DNA of 64,000 nt from Gammaproteobacteria bacterium (GTDB lineage: Bacteria > Pseudomonadota > Gammaproteobacteria > Magnimaribacterales > AG-339-G14): the NCBI GenBank assembly GCA_019652555.1, contig BPAJ01000001.1, positions 646,762 through 710,761 on the forward strand, given 5' to 3'. The notes beneath the pieces were generated by a model. The model did no database searches. It was not told the origin of the DNA and was given only the letters and a program-made list of their open reading frames with translations. Shown piece after piece: positions 57,196 through 64,000 of the stretch. The first letter of the stretch is position 1. Each line of letters opens with the position of its first letter. The translations under genes were made by a program, and so were the position numbers.

Positions 57196-58293
57196 TTAGG
57201 GTTTATCGAAAAGATCTTTAAACCCACTAGGCTCGTGAGGCCCCAAAAACAATTGTTCTAAAACACCTCTACCTTGAAGCTCTTTTTCTGGAGTCTTAAG
57301 CTTAACTTCACACAATGATTGAATATGAAGAAATGGCGGATCTTGTGGATCGTCATTTAAATCATAGGTGTCATAGTGAGTTTCTAATTCTCCTTTGAAT
57401 TGGCCATGGCCCCAATCAGGATGCATGTACCCTAAACCACACATAAACATATTTACTTTAGGCGTAATTTGAAATTCAAATAAATCCTCTTGTGAAGTTT
57501 TTAAGTTCAAAGATAAAGATTCAACTCTTCTTGTTTTGGGTTTATATGAAATAGACTTTTGATGAGAGACAAAATTGGATTGTTCTTTTCCATCATCGAA
57601 TTGAATTTTTGCGAAAGCATTATCAGCTTCTCCTTTTTCGTTATCAACGTAATAAATGTGTGTCGCTAAATCATCAAAATGAACAGGAGCCCAAAGCCAA
57701 AAAAATTGGGGCATTTCAAAAGGCACCATAGGTTGACTATCTCCTGCGCCAACAGGTCTAACTCCCCAAGATCTATCTCTAGTTCCTACAAACTCTTTTG
57801 GCGATATTTTGATAACTTCATCTTTTATTTTAATTTCCCCAGACCAATTTCCATGCTGGGTTAATCTGCAGGTATCCATTATTTTTCTAGGACCATTAAA
57901 AAGAGTCATGTTTGGCTCCTGCATGGGTTCAAATCTTTTGGTGAATTCTAGCTTTGCTGTAATGTCTGAATCATTATTTGTAAGTTCAACTGAGAGCTTT
58001 TCTAAAGGCTCAAGAACTTTAACTTCAATAGGGCCCACTTTTGTATTAAGTCTCTCAAGACCTAGAATTCTTGAAGTTCTTATATTATGTTGCTTTCCGT
58101 CAACTGCTAAAGTGAAAGAAGCATCCATGATATTCAAATTAGGATACAAACAAAGTACAGCAGCAAAATAAAAATCTTCTTTTTTGGAATATCCATTAAA
58201 AAAATAACGATCATAAAAATTTCTTTCTGTACCGACTTCTGAAACAGGATGAGGTAGTTGGTGTATTGGATAGTCGTCTGCTTTAGTAATCAT
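57196..58293 (-). CDS. Uncharacterised beta-rich protein next to an APH-like kinase
   Basis: A 365-residue protein with no signal peptide and no catalytic motif I can name. It is rich in beta strands and aromatic residues (PQFFWLWAPVHFDD, LTQHGNWSGEIKI, VGTRDRSWGVRPVG). The layout suggests two related beta-barrel halves like AttH/CrtC-type lipocalin-like proteins, and such proteins are often coded beside APH-like kinases in lipid-degrading bacteria; both statements are from memory of the families, not proved. Possibly a hydrophobic ligand-handling protein. 13 bases after the CIA30 gene. Confidence 0.6.
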   Translation of the reverse strand: MITKADDYPIHQLPHPVSEVGTERNFYDRYFFNGYSKKEDFYFAAVLCLYPNLNIMDASFTLAVDGKQHNIRTSRILGLERLNTKVGPIEVKVLEPLEKLSVELTNNDSDITAKLEFTKRFEPMQEPNMTLFNGPRKIMDTCRLTQHGNWSGEIKIKDEVIKISPKEFVGTRDRSWGVRPVGAGDSQPMVPFEMPQFFWLWAPVHFDDLATHIYYVDNEKGEADNAFAKIQFDDGKEQSNFVSHQKSISYKPKTRRVESLSLNLKTSQEDLFEFQITPKVNMFMCGLGYMHPDWGHGQFKGELETHYDTYDLNDDPQDPPFLHIQSLCEVKLKTPEKELQGRGVLEQLFLGPHEPSGFKDLFDKP

Positions 58294-58306
58294 CTTTTTG
58301 ATTAAA

Positions 58307-58849
58307 TTATTTGGAAAAACTCATCGAAGCAATATCAATGTCCATATCAAAATCCCTTCCAGAAGCTTCAACACCAATAAGTTTTATTTTACTAGGGTTA
58401 AGATTCCTTTTTTTTGGACTTTTATTACTGTAACGAATGAATTCAGTGAATTCAATTTCAAAATCTTGCCATTCATTAGTAACTTCAAATTCACCGAGAT
58501 ATCTCACCCAAGGAAAGATCGAGCCTTTGGTTTTAATATGGATAAAATATTTTTCGTTATTTCCTCTTGCCTTGAATTTCACTCTAGAAAAATCACTTAA
58601 GTTATTTGCATCAATTTCTTTCCTAAACATTAAGAACCCTCCGCCATCGGTAGATACATTTCCTTGTGCAGAGATAAAATCGAAATTTTCATTTGTAGAT
58701 TCTTTTAATGCCATGGAACCATCGGATTTGCCTCCCATGACCTGATCTTTTACAAACCGCCAGGCATCTATATCGATATTTTTTTTTGGCAGAATTTCAA
58801 AAGAAAGCATATTAAAAGACAAAAAGATTGATAAAAAATATTTCAGCAT
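58307..58849 (-). CDS. CIA30-family protein, probably exported
   Basis: A 180-residue protein with an N-terminal hydrophobic segment MLKYFLSIFLSFNMLSF, probably a signal peptide, and a galactose-binding-like jelly-roll of the complex-I-intermediate-associated protein 30 type: WRFVKDQVMGGKSDGSM, NVSTDGGGFLMFR, SRVKFKARGNNEKY, DFEIEFTEFI. Bacterial role unknown; a carbohydrate or redox-protein partner is possible. It is 3 bases after def and in the same operon. Confidence 0.8.
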   Translation of the reverse strand: MLKYFLSIFLSFNMLSFEILPKKNIDIDAWRFVKDQVMGGKSDGSMALKESTNENFDFISAQGNVSTDGGGFLMFRKEIDANNLSDFSRVKFKARGNNEKYFIHIKTKGSIFPWVRYLGEFEVTNEWQDFEIEFTEFIRYSNKSPKKRNLNPSKIKLIGVEASGRDFDMDIDIASMSFSK

Positions 58850-58852
58850 AAT

Positions 58853-59413
58853 TTAGTCTAAAAGTTTTTCTGAAGCTATATTTGTTAATTCTTCTTCAAA
58901 AACTAAGTCCTTTGTAGAATTAAGTCTATCCACGTAAAGAAATCCAAATAAATGGTCAAGTTCATGCTGGAATACTGTTGCTAAGAAATCTTCAACTACC
59001 ACTTCTTTTTCAACAGCATTTTCGTTGAGATATTTAATTTTAAGCTTTCGAGGCCTTTCAACATAACCTCTTAAGCCAGGAACACTTAAACAGCCCTCCC
59101 AAAAGCCTTGTTTTTGTTCGTCAATTACTTCTAGTTTTGGATTAAATATGACAAATTCTTCAGAATTTTCTAAATTGTCGTATCTCTCAGAGTCGCTTTC
59201 CAATTTTATAACAGCTAACTGAATAGAAATTCCTATTTGGGGTGCAGCTAGGCCAATTCCACCAGCGTTTTTCATAACATCCCACATTTTAGGGATTAAT
59301 CCTTGTATTTCCGAAGATAAAATTTCTTCTTTGGTAAGTTCTCTAGCAGTTTGCCTTAAAATAGGATTGCCTAATTTTAAGATTTCAAACTCGTTTTCAG
59401 TGATTTTTGTCAT
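58853..59413 (-). CDS. def: Peptide deformylase
   Basis: Removes the N-formyl group from new proteins. 186 residues with the three metal motifs GIGLAAPQIG (55-61 region), EGCLSVPG (Cys108) and QHELDH (His150, Glu151, His154). First gene of the operon def-CIA30-unknown-kinase-SRPBCC-tadA. No fmt gene follows, unlike the common def-fmt pair. Confidence 0.95.
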   Translation of the reverse strand: MTKITENEFEILKLGNPILRQTARELTKEEILSSEIQGLIPKMWDVMKNAGGIGLAAPQIGISIQLAVIKLESDSERYDNLENSEEFVIFNPKLEVIDEQKQGFWEGCLSVPGLRGYVERPRKLKIKYLNENAVEKEVVVEDFLATVFQHELDHLFGFLYVDRLNSTKDLVFEEELTNIASEKLLD

Positions 59414-59455
59414 AAAAATACCAATTTTTATTGTTTAATTTAGCTTTCACTAAAA

Positions 59456-59519
59456 TTGACTTAAGTTTTTAAAGGTCTTAAACTTGCCGTCGTAAAGGCA
59501 TATTAAGTGTCTTAGGAGA
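59456..59519 (+). promoter_or_regulatory. Promoter and leader of the 59527 lipoprotein gene
   Basis: -35 TTGACT at 59456-59461, 17-base spacer, -10 TAAACT at 59479-59484. A strong AGGAGA ribosome site at 59514-59519 is 7 bases before the ATG. An imperfect inverted repeat (arms 59477-59488 and 59497-59507, CTTAAAC-TTGCC against GGCATATTAAG) covers the -10 and start site and could be an operator or leader hairpin. Confidence 0.5.
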
Positions 59520-59526
59520 ATTATCA

Positions 59527-60018
59527 ATGATTTTAACTAATTTAAAGAACTTATTTGGTCAATTTTCAAAACTATTTGCTTCAGTGGCTCTATTAGTTTT
59601 AGTTGGTTGCTCAAGCACTCCTTTTATGCAGAACAACATTGTTGCAACAAAGTATCTTTTGGATAATTTTGTTGAAGATGCCGGTGGAAAAGGACAAGTA
59701 AATGCTGAAACTTATCATTGGGAAGTTGATGCTACAACATTAGGCTGTGCTGAACTTCAGGCTGAAAGAATCAGGCATTCTGCTTTAATTGATAGTGTTG
59801 CAGAAAAAGTAATTGAAAATTCCTCAAGATCTACAAGTTATGCATCTTATGGCCTTGAAATGCATGATCCTACTGCCGGAACAAGTTTCATTGGTGTTAA
59901 GTCTACAGGTTTAAATCCTGAAGTAGCGGAGTACAGAAAATTAAAATTAGCTGTAGAAAAATTAAAATCCGCTTCAATTGATAAATGTACTTCTGCTGAA
60001 GTAATGAGAACCCCTTAA
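59527..60018 (+). CDS. Putative lipoprotein, unknown function
   Basis: A 163-residue protein with a lipoprotein signal peptide: hydrophobic LFASVALLVLVGCSS with lipobox LVGC (Cys28). The mature part (about 135 residues) has two further cysteines (TLGCAEL and DKCTSAE), which could form a disulfide in the periplasm. I do not recognise the family. It is a single-gene unit with a good promoter and one of the best ribosome sites in the window, suggesting high expression. Its stop is 13 bases from the convergent carboxyltransferase stop. Confidence 0.8.
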   Translation: MILTNLKNLFGQFSKLFASVALLVLVGCSSTPFMQNNIVATKYLLDNFVEDAGGKGQVNAETYHWEVDATTLGCAELQAERIRHSALIDSVAEKVIENSSRSTSYASYGLEMHDPTAGTSFIGVKSTGLNPEVAEYRKLKLAVEKLKSASIDKCTSAEVMRTP

Positions 60019-60031
60019 TTTAGGGAAAAAT

Positions 60032-61546
60032 TTAACCAGTTTCCAAAGCTTTTATAATTATCGACCTAGTATCTGCTGGGTCGATAACTGCATCTATCTC
60101 TAATTGAGTGGCCGCCTCTAACGCTTTTCCAGCATCGTACATTTTTTGGACAAGCTTATTGAATAATTCTTCTCTTTCATTTTCATCTTCGACAGCTTCC
60201 AGCTCTTTTTTATAACCTAGTTTTACTGCTCCTTCTAAGCCCATTCCGCCAAATTCTCCAGTTGGCCAAGAAGCGGTGAAAATAGGTATATAAAAACTTC
60301 CTCCAACCATAGCCATTGCGCCCAATCCATAGCCTTTTCTTAAAAAGATTGCTACGAGAGGAACTGAGATATTTGCTCCTGCATTAAAAAGGCTACCCAT
60401 TTTCCTTACAGCTCCTTCTCTTTCGCTATCAACGCCAACCATAAAGCCAGGAGTGTCTGCTAAAGAAACTATCGGAAGATTATGTTCATTACAAATTGAA
60501 ATAAACTGTCCAGCTTTTTCAGCTGAAGTTGCATCCACAGCTCCGCCCAAATGCTGACAATCGTTTGCAATAAGAGCAACTGGCTTCCCCTCTAATCTCA
60601 TGAATCCAGTAATTACACTTCGACCATAAATTTTTCTTACTTCCAGAAAAGAATCTTTATCAGCAATGGTTTCTATAATATCTCTTACTGAGTAAGCCAT
60701 TCTTCTATTTTCTGGAATGAGGTTTCTTAAAATCGACTGGTCCTTAGTTTCCCATTTATTTAGACTTCCCTGAAAGTAAGAAAGTAATTTCTTCGCAAAG
60801 CTTGTTGCATCTGCTTCGTCTTCTGCAAGGTAATCGATTACACCTAATTTTTCTTGTTCTTCAGCTGGGCCAATATCTTTTGGATTTACCTTGCCAAGTC
60901 CTCCACCTTCTATCATTGCGGGGCCCGCCATTCCCAACCAAGAATTTTTTGTAGAAATGCAAAAATCAGCTGTTCCAAATAATGCAGCATTACCAGCGAA
61001 GCAATATCCATTATTGACAGCAATTCTAAGGCTTTTTCCTTTTAACTTAGCCCAATTACTAAAAGAAGGAATCTGTAATCCTGCAAATTGAACATGGACA
61101 TCAGTATCGCCTGGTCTTCCTCCGCCTCCTTCTGTATACATAACGACGGGTAAATTTTGTTTTTCGGCTGTCTCGCAAATCCTATCTAATTTTTTGTGGT
61201 GATAATAACCTTGAGTTCCTGCTAAGACTGAATAGTCATTGATGATTATTGCAGAAAGAGCTTTTTTATCATCTAAGATTTCACTATTTATTTTACCAAA
61301 TCCAGTAATTATTCCATCAGCAGCCGTTTCGGTTCTTAACTCTTCGAGTTCCCTTCTACTTTTTTGCGCTGCAATAGCAAGCTGGCCATATTCCACAAAA
61401 GAATCTTTATCCACTAAATCATCAAGATTTTCTCTAGCTGTTCTATAGCCTTTTTCGTATCTTTTCTCTCTTGCAGCTCCTCTTTCTTCATCAAGAGTTT
61501 TAGATAATCTATTGTGAAGTTCTATAAGCTCTGATCTATCTGACAT
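60032..61546 (-). CDS. Acyl-CoA carboxylase carboxyltransferase subunit
   Basis: A 504-residue carboxyltransferase with two crotonase-like halves, as in propionyl-, methylcrotonyl- and geranyl-CoA carboxylase beta subunits. Features: TETAADGIITGFGKIN near 75-90, YTEGGGGRPGDTDVH, MAGPAMIEGGGLG and the C-terminal-half ADTPGFMVGVDSEREG and MVGGSFYIPIFTASWP. No biotin carboxylase/biotin carrier gene is adjacent, so its alpha partner must be elsewhere. Ends of the ligase and start of this gene are adjacent without a gap. Substrate unknown. Confidence 0.88.
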   Translation of the reverse strand: MSDRSELIELHNRLSKTLDEERGAAREKRYEKGYRTARENLDDLVDKDSFVEYGQLAIAAQKSRRELEELRTETAADGIITGFGKINSEILDDKKALSAIIINDYSVLAGTQGYYHHKKLDRICETAEKQNLPVVMYTEGGGGRPGDTDVHVQFAGLQIPSFSNWAKLKGKSLRIAVNNGYCFAGNAALFGTADFCISTKNSWLGMAGPAMIEGGGLGKVNPKDIGPAEEQEKLGVIDYLAEDEADATSFAKKLLSYFQGSLNKWETKDQSILRNLIPENRRMAYSVRDIIETIADKDSFLEVRKIYGRSVITGFMRLEGKPVALIANDCQHLGGAVDATSAEKAGQFISICNEHNLPIVSLADTPGFMVGVDSEREGAVRKMGSLFNAGANISVPLVAIFLRKGYGLGAMAMVGGSFYIPIFTASWPTGEFGGMGLEGAVKLGYKKELEAVEDENEREELFNKLVQKMYDAGKALEAATQLEIDAVIDPADTRSIIIKALETG

Positions 61547-63088
61547 TTATGAAATTGCTGGGGCTGATTTTCCAAGTTTTTGTTCTCTTAAGGTTCTTTT
61601 CAAAACTTTCCCGGTAGCGTTTCTTGGTAAAGCTTCGATGAACTCTACGGTTTTTGGTATTTTGAATTTTGCTAAGTTTTTTAGACAATGATTGATGATA
61701 TCCTCGTCAGACAAATTTTCATTAGGCTTTAGAGCAATAAAAGCAAGGCCAACTTCTCCCCACTTTTCATCAGGTATACCTATGATTGCAGCTTCAGCAA
61801 TTTGAGGTAATTGATAAAGCACATTTTCTATTTCTGCTGGATATACATTTTCTCCACCAGAGATATACATATCCTTTTGACGGTCAACAATGTAGATGAA
61901 ACCTTCGTCATCCATTTGTGCAGCATCTCCTGTCTTTAACCAACCATCCACAAAAGAATTTTTTGTTGCCTCCTCATTATTCCAATATCCTGGTGTGATA
62001 TTGGGACCTTTGATAAGTATTTCTCCTACTTCACCTTGCTTTACTTCATTACCCTTTTCATCGACTATTTTTACCTCTGTATGTAACAAAGGCTTTCCTG
62101 CTGAACCAATTTTTCTCGCAGCATCATCACCAGATAATCCAATTCCGCCAGGGCTGGTTTCTGTCATTCCCCAACCTTGCCATAGTTCTACGCCCTTATT
62201 TTGCCAAGTCTCTATGATGACTTCAGCGCATGGTGCTCCACCTACACCGGCTCCTTCAATTCTTGAAAAATCTGTTGTCGCAAAATTTGGATGTTGCATC
62301 ATAAACTGGAAAGGTGCAGGCACAGCAAAAAAATGTGTAATTCCAAAATCAGGATTATTAATAATTTCCAAAGCTTTCCCTGGATCAAACTCTTTCATCA
62401 AAACTATTTGTCCACCATTGTGCAAAATAGGATTTGCGTAACAGTTCATGCCGCCTGTGTGAAATAATGGCAAAACAACAAGTTGAATTGTTTTATCAGT
62501 AATTCTTGCAGTAGCTCCTAAATTTACAGTATTGAAAAATTGCATTTGATGATTGATCATGGCGCCTTTAGGGTGACCAGTCGTACCGGAGGTATACATC
62601 AACATGATTAAGTCATCATGATTGCTTTCTACGGTTTCAAAATTATTATTTTCTGAAATAGCTTGTTCATATTCACTGCCAAAGTTGTTCTCTTCTATCA
62701 TCAAAGAGTTTTTTATTCCGCAATCTTTTATTAGTTCTTGAGCAATATCCTTAAACTCAACAGAATAAATTAAACACATTGGCTTGCTATCATTCAAAAT
62801 GTATTCAAGTTCTGGCTTTGTTAGCCTCCAGTTAAGAGGTAATTCAACACCGCCAATTTTTCCGCAAGCAAATTCAAGTTCAAAAACTTCGGCACAGTTA
62901 TGGGCTAAGATCGCAACTCGATCTCCTTTTTTTAAACCTTTTTTTTGCAACCATCCCGCCAATGATTTAGATCTTTGATTCAACTCATAATAAGAGGTTT
63001 CTCGACCACTTGAGATCTCTTTGATAGCAATTTTTTTTGGCCTAAAGTTAGATTGATACTCTACCCAGTCGTAATATTTTACAGTCAT
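61547..63088 (-). CDS. Acyl-CoA synthetase (AMP-forming ligase)
   Basis: A 513-residue ANL-family ligase that activates a carboxylic acid, probably a fatty or aryl/terpenoid acid, to its CoA thioester. Motifs: P-loop LMYTSGTTGHPKGAM, GWGMTETSPGG (A5), WLKTGDAAQMDD (A7), DMYISGGENVYPAEIE (A8) and the catalytic lysine near the end in NATGKVLKRTLRE. Start ATG at 63088. Directly followed by the carboxyltransferase gene, suggesting activation then carboxylation of the same acyl group. Confidence 0.93.
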   Translation of the reverse strand: MTVKYYDWVEYQSNFRPKKIAIKEISSGRETSYYELNQRSKSLAGWLQKKGLKKGDRVAILAHNCAEVFELEFACGKIGGVELPLNWRLTKPELEYILNDSKPMCLIYSVEFKDIAQELIKDCGIKNSLMIEENNFGSEYEQAISENNNFETVESNHDDLIMLMYTSGTTGHPKGAMINHQMQFFNTVNLGATARITDKTIQLVVLPLFHTGGMNCYANPILHNGGQIVLMKEFDPGKALEIINNPDFGITHFFAVPAPFQFMMQHPNFATTDFSRIEGAGVGGAPCAEVIIETWQNKGVELWQGWGMTETSPGGIGLSGDDAARKIGSAGKPLLHTEVKIVDEKGNEVKQGEVGEILIKGPNITPGYWNNEEATKNSFVDGWLKTGDAAQMDDEGFIYIVDRQKDMYISGGENVYPAEIENVLYQLPQIAEAAIIGIPDEKWGEVGLAFIALKPNENLSDEDIINHCLKNLAKFKIPKTVEFIEALPRNATGKVLKRTLREQKLGKSAPAIS

Positions 63089-63266
63089 TATTTATCTACA
63101 TTTATGAAAATCAGTCGTTTTACTATGCTTCAAATAAATTTTGGATGCAATGATTTAGAGATGTATTAATTTGTAATAAAAAAAATTTTTTTAATAAATT
63201 TTATATAAAGGTATAAGTAAAAATTACCTAAAGTTTGTCTATTATAAAACTCCCCTAAGAGATGAA
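63089..63266. other. Longest intergenic stretch (178 bases), very AT-rich
   Basis: Divergent gap between the ligase and a small plus-strand ORF. It contains an A7/T7 palindrome around 63180-63195 (AAAAAAA-TTTTTTT), likely bent or easily melted DNA. A TATTAT at 63240-63245 could be a -10 for the small ORF. No tRNA, other RNA gene or clear terminator was seen. Confidence 0.4.
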
Positions 63267-63374
63267 ATGATTAGTGAATATTTAAAATCAGTTTGGAATT
63301 TTTGTAGAGAATATCCTTTTTATGCAGTTGCCTTTTTCTATGGCGGCTACTTAATAGGCGTAGTCTACTTTTAA
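63267..63374 (+). CDS. Possible 35-residue membrane protein
   Basis: ATG at 63267 opens a 35-codon frame to TAA at 63372-63374. The N-terminus is polar with charged residues (MISEYLKSVWNFCREYP), then a hydrophobic aromatic helix FYAVAFFYGGYLIGVVYF of about 18 residues reaches the C-terminus. A purine-rich AAGAGATGAA precedes the start. The stop abuts the convergent dioxygenase stop without a gap, matching the packing of real genes here. Conservation is unknown. Confidence 0.45.
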   Translation: MISEYLKSVWNFCREYPFYAVAFFYGGYLIGVVYF

Positions 63375-64000
63375 TTATTTTGTAGATTTTTGAACCAGTT
63401 CCTTAGGATCTGGTATTGCCGAGTACTCGTCAAAAGCTTTATCCTTAAACATATTTTCCGGTGAAACAGATTCATATTCTGCATTTTTGTCTAATGGATC
63501 AGAATAGAAACCCAGTACGTAGCCTCCCTTCGAATATCCTATTAAAGATCTTATTTCAGGCGAAATATCTTTTGCAATCTCGGGAGGACAGGATAGATAT
63601 TGATTTTCTTCCTGACGCAGCCAATTAAGAGCATAATGCAAAAAAACTCCAGTTCGAATATCATTTTTTGAAGTATTTTCTCCTCCGCCGTGCAGTACAG
63701 TTCCAGTATAAAGAAGTACTGATCCTGCTTTCATTTCAGCATAAGCTATCTCATCGTCATTAGGAGTTCGGTCTTTTTCCCAGAGATGAGATCCAGGGAC
63801 AATCTGCGTGGCTCCATTTTCCTTTGTAAAATCTGTTACTGCCCAAATGGTACTCATAAGCGGTTCAACTTTCCTAGGTAGATAACCGCCCCAAATTCCC
63901 CTATCTCTATGAAGAATTTGTTTACTTTCTCCTGGACCAATACTTACTGCAGAAGTGAAATGCAGTTGATAACCGTCGCAGTAAGGAGATAAATACTTTT
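63375..64000 (-). CDS. Phytanoyl-CoA dioxygenase family protein (5' end outside window)
   Basis: A non-haem Fe(II)/2-oxoglutarate oxygenase. The frame stays open to the window edge; reading in from 64000 it gives QLHFTSAVSIGPGE, then HRDRGIWGGYLP with the iron-binding His-x-Asp, and MSTIWAVTDFTKENGATQI. The distal His is in TVLHGGGENTS and the 2-oxoglutarate-binding Arg in NDIRTGVFLHY. An internal ATG at 63857 would drop the His-x-Asp motif and is not the start. PhyH-like enzymes hydroxylate acyl-CoA or small metabolites; substrate unknown. Confidence 0.9.
   Translation of the reverse strand, partial: KYLSPYCDGYQLHFTSAVSIGPGESKQILHRDRGIWGGYLPRKVEPLMSTIWAVTDFTKENGATQIVPGSHLWEKDRTPNDDEIAYAEMKAGSVLLYTGTVLHGGGENTSKNDIRTGVFLHYALNWLRQEENQYLSCPPEIAKDISPEIRSLIGYSKGGYVLGFYSDPLDKNAEYESVSPENMFKDKAFDEYSAIPDPKELVQKSTK

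Noticed and set aside
55293-59413. Genomic island or recent transfer
   Set aside because: No integrase, repeats or insertion sequences; base composition and packing look the same as in neighbouring housekeeping genes.
63170-63200. Intrinsic terminator at the A7/T7 palindrome
   Set aside because: The palindrome has no GC stem and lies between divergent genes, where no transcript is expected to end.

Overview
The window is 64 kb of an AT-rich (about two-thirds A+T by eye), tightly packed bacterial chromosome. Gene content and order point to a streamlined, free-living gammaproteobacterium. The blocks alaS-lysC, leuCDB-asd-fimV-truA-trpF-accD-folC-cvpA-purF, cysB-thrH and lexA/topA all occur in Pseudomonas-like gammaproteobacteria. 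The base composition, tiny intergenic gaps and many acyl-CoA genes fit a marine SAR86-like lineage; that placement is inference. About 60 protein genes and one tRNA gene (Asn) are present. I see no rRNA, insertion sequence, prophage or CRISPR array. No gene-free stretch exceeds 300 bases; the longest is 178 bases (63089-63266).

Layout. 1-11139 (minus, one plus-strand Nudix gene inside): lysC (cut by the window edge), alaS, a dienelactone hydrolase / gamma-carbonic anhydrase / Nudix operon, purL and uvrB. 11174-18640: tRNA-Asn, a RecB/Cas4-like nuclease, a Ca2+/Na+ antiporter, cysS, a cyclophilin, lpxH, a DUF1289 gene and acnB. 18633-31657 (minus): a 14-gene superoperon aroC-leuCDB-asd-(fimV relic)-truA-trpFBA-accD-folC-cvpA-purF with no gap above 10 bases. 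31713-34467: a HAD protein and a lipoprotein acylase. 34451-40109 (minus): cysB-thrH-prpB-prpC-prpD-GST, which with acnB supplies the methylcitrate cycle. 40225-48712: lexA, topA, pyrD, a six-SLBB export protein, nadK and a queuosine-precursor transporter. 48795-55296 (plus): two acyl-CoA dehydrogenases, mazG, plsC, prc, xthA. 55293-59413 (minus): def, CIA30, an unrecognised beta-rich protein, an APH-like kinase, SRPBCC, tadA. 59527-64000: a lipoprotein, acyl-CoA carboxyltransferase, acyl-CoA ligase, a 35-residue membrane ORF and a partial phytanoyl-CoA dioxygenase.

Most of the window is housekeeping biosynthesis (Leu, Trp, chorismate, purine, pyrimidine, folate, NADP, fatty acid) joined to lipid and propionate catabolism. 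I found no clearly new defence or mobile system. The observations most worth following are a perfect SOS box that contains the -10 element of an apparently leaderless lexA, a 100-residue remnant of FimV kept at its ancestral locus, the def-to-tadA operon that carries four poorly understood genes, the paired acyl-CoA dehydrogenases, and the near-total lack of space at convergent gene ends.
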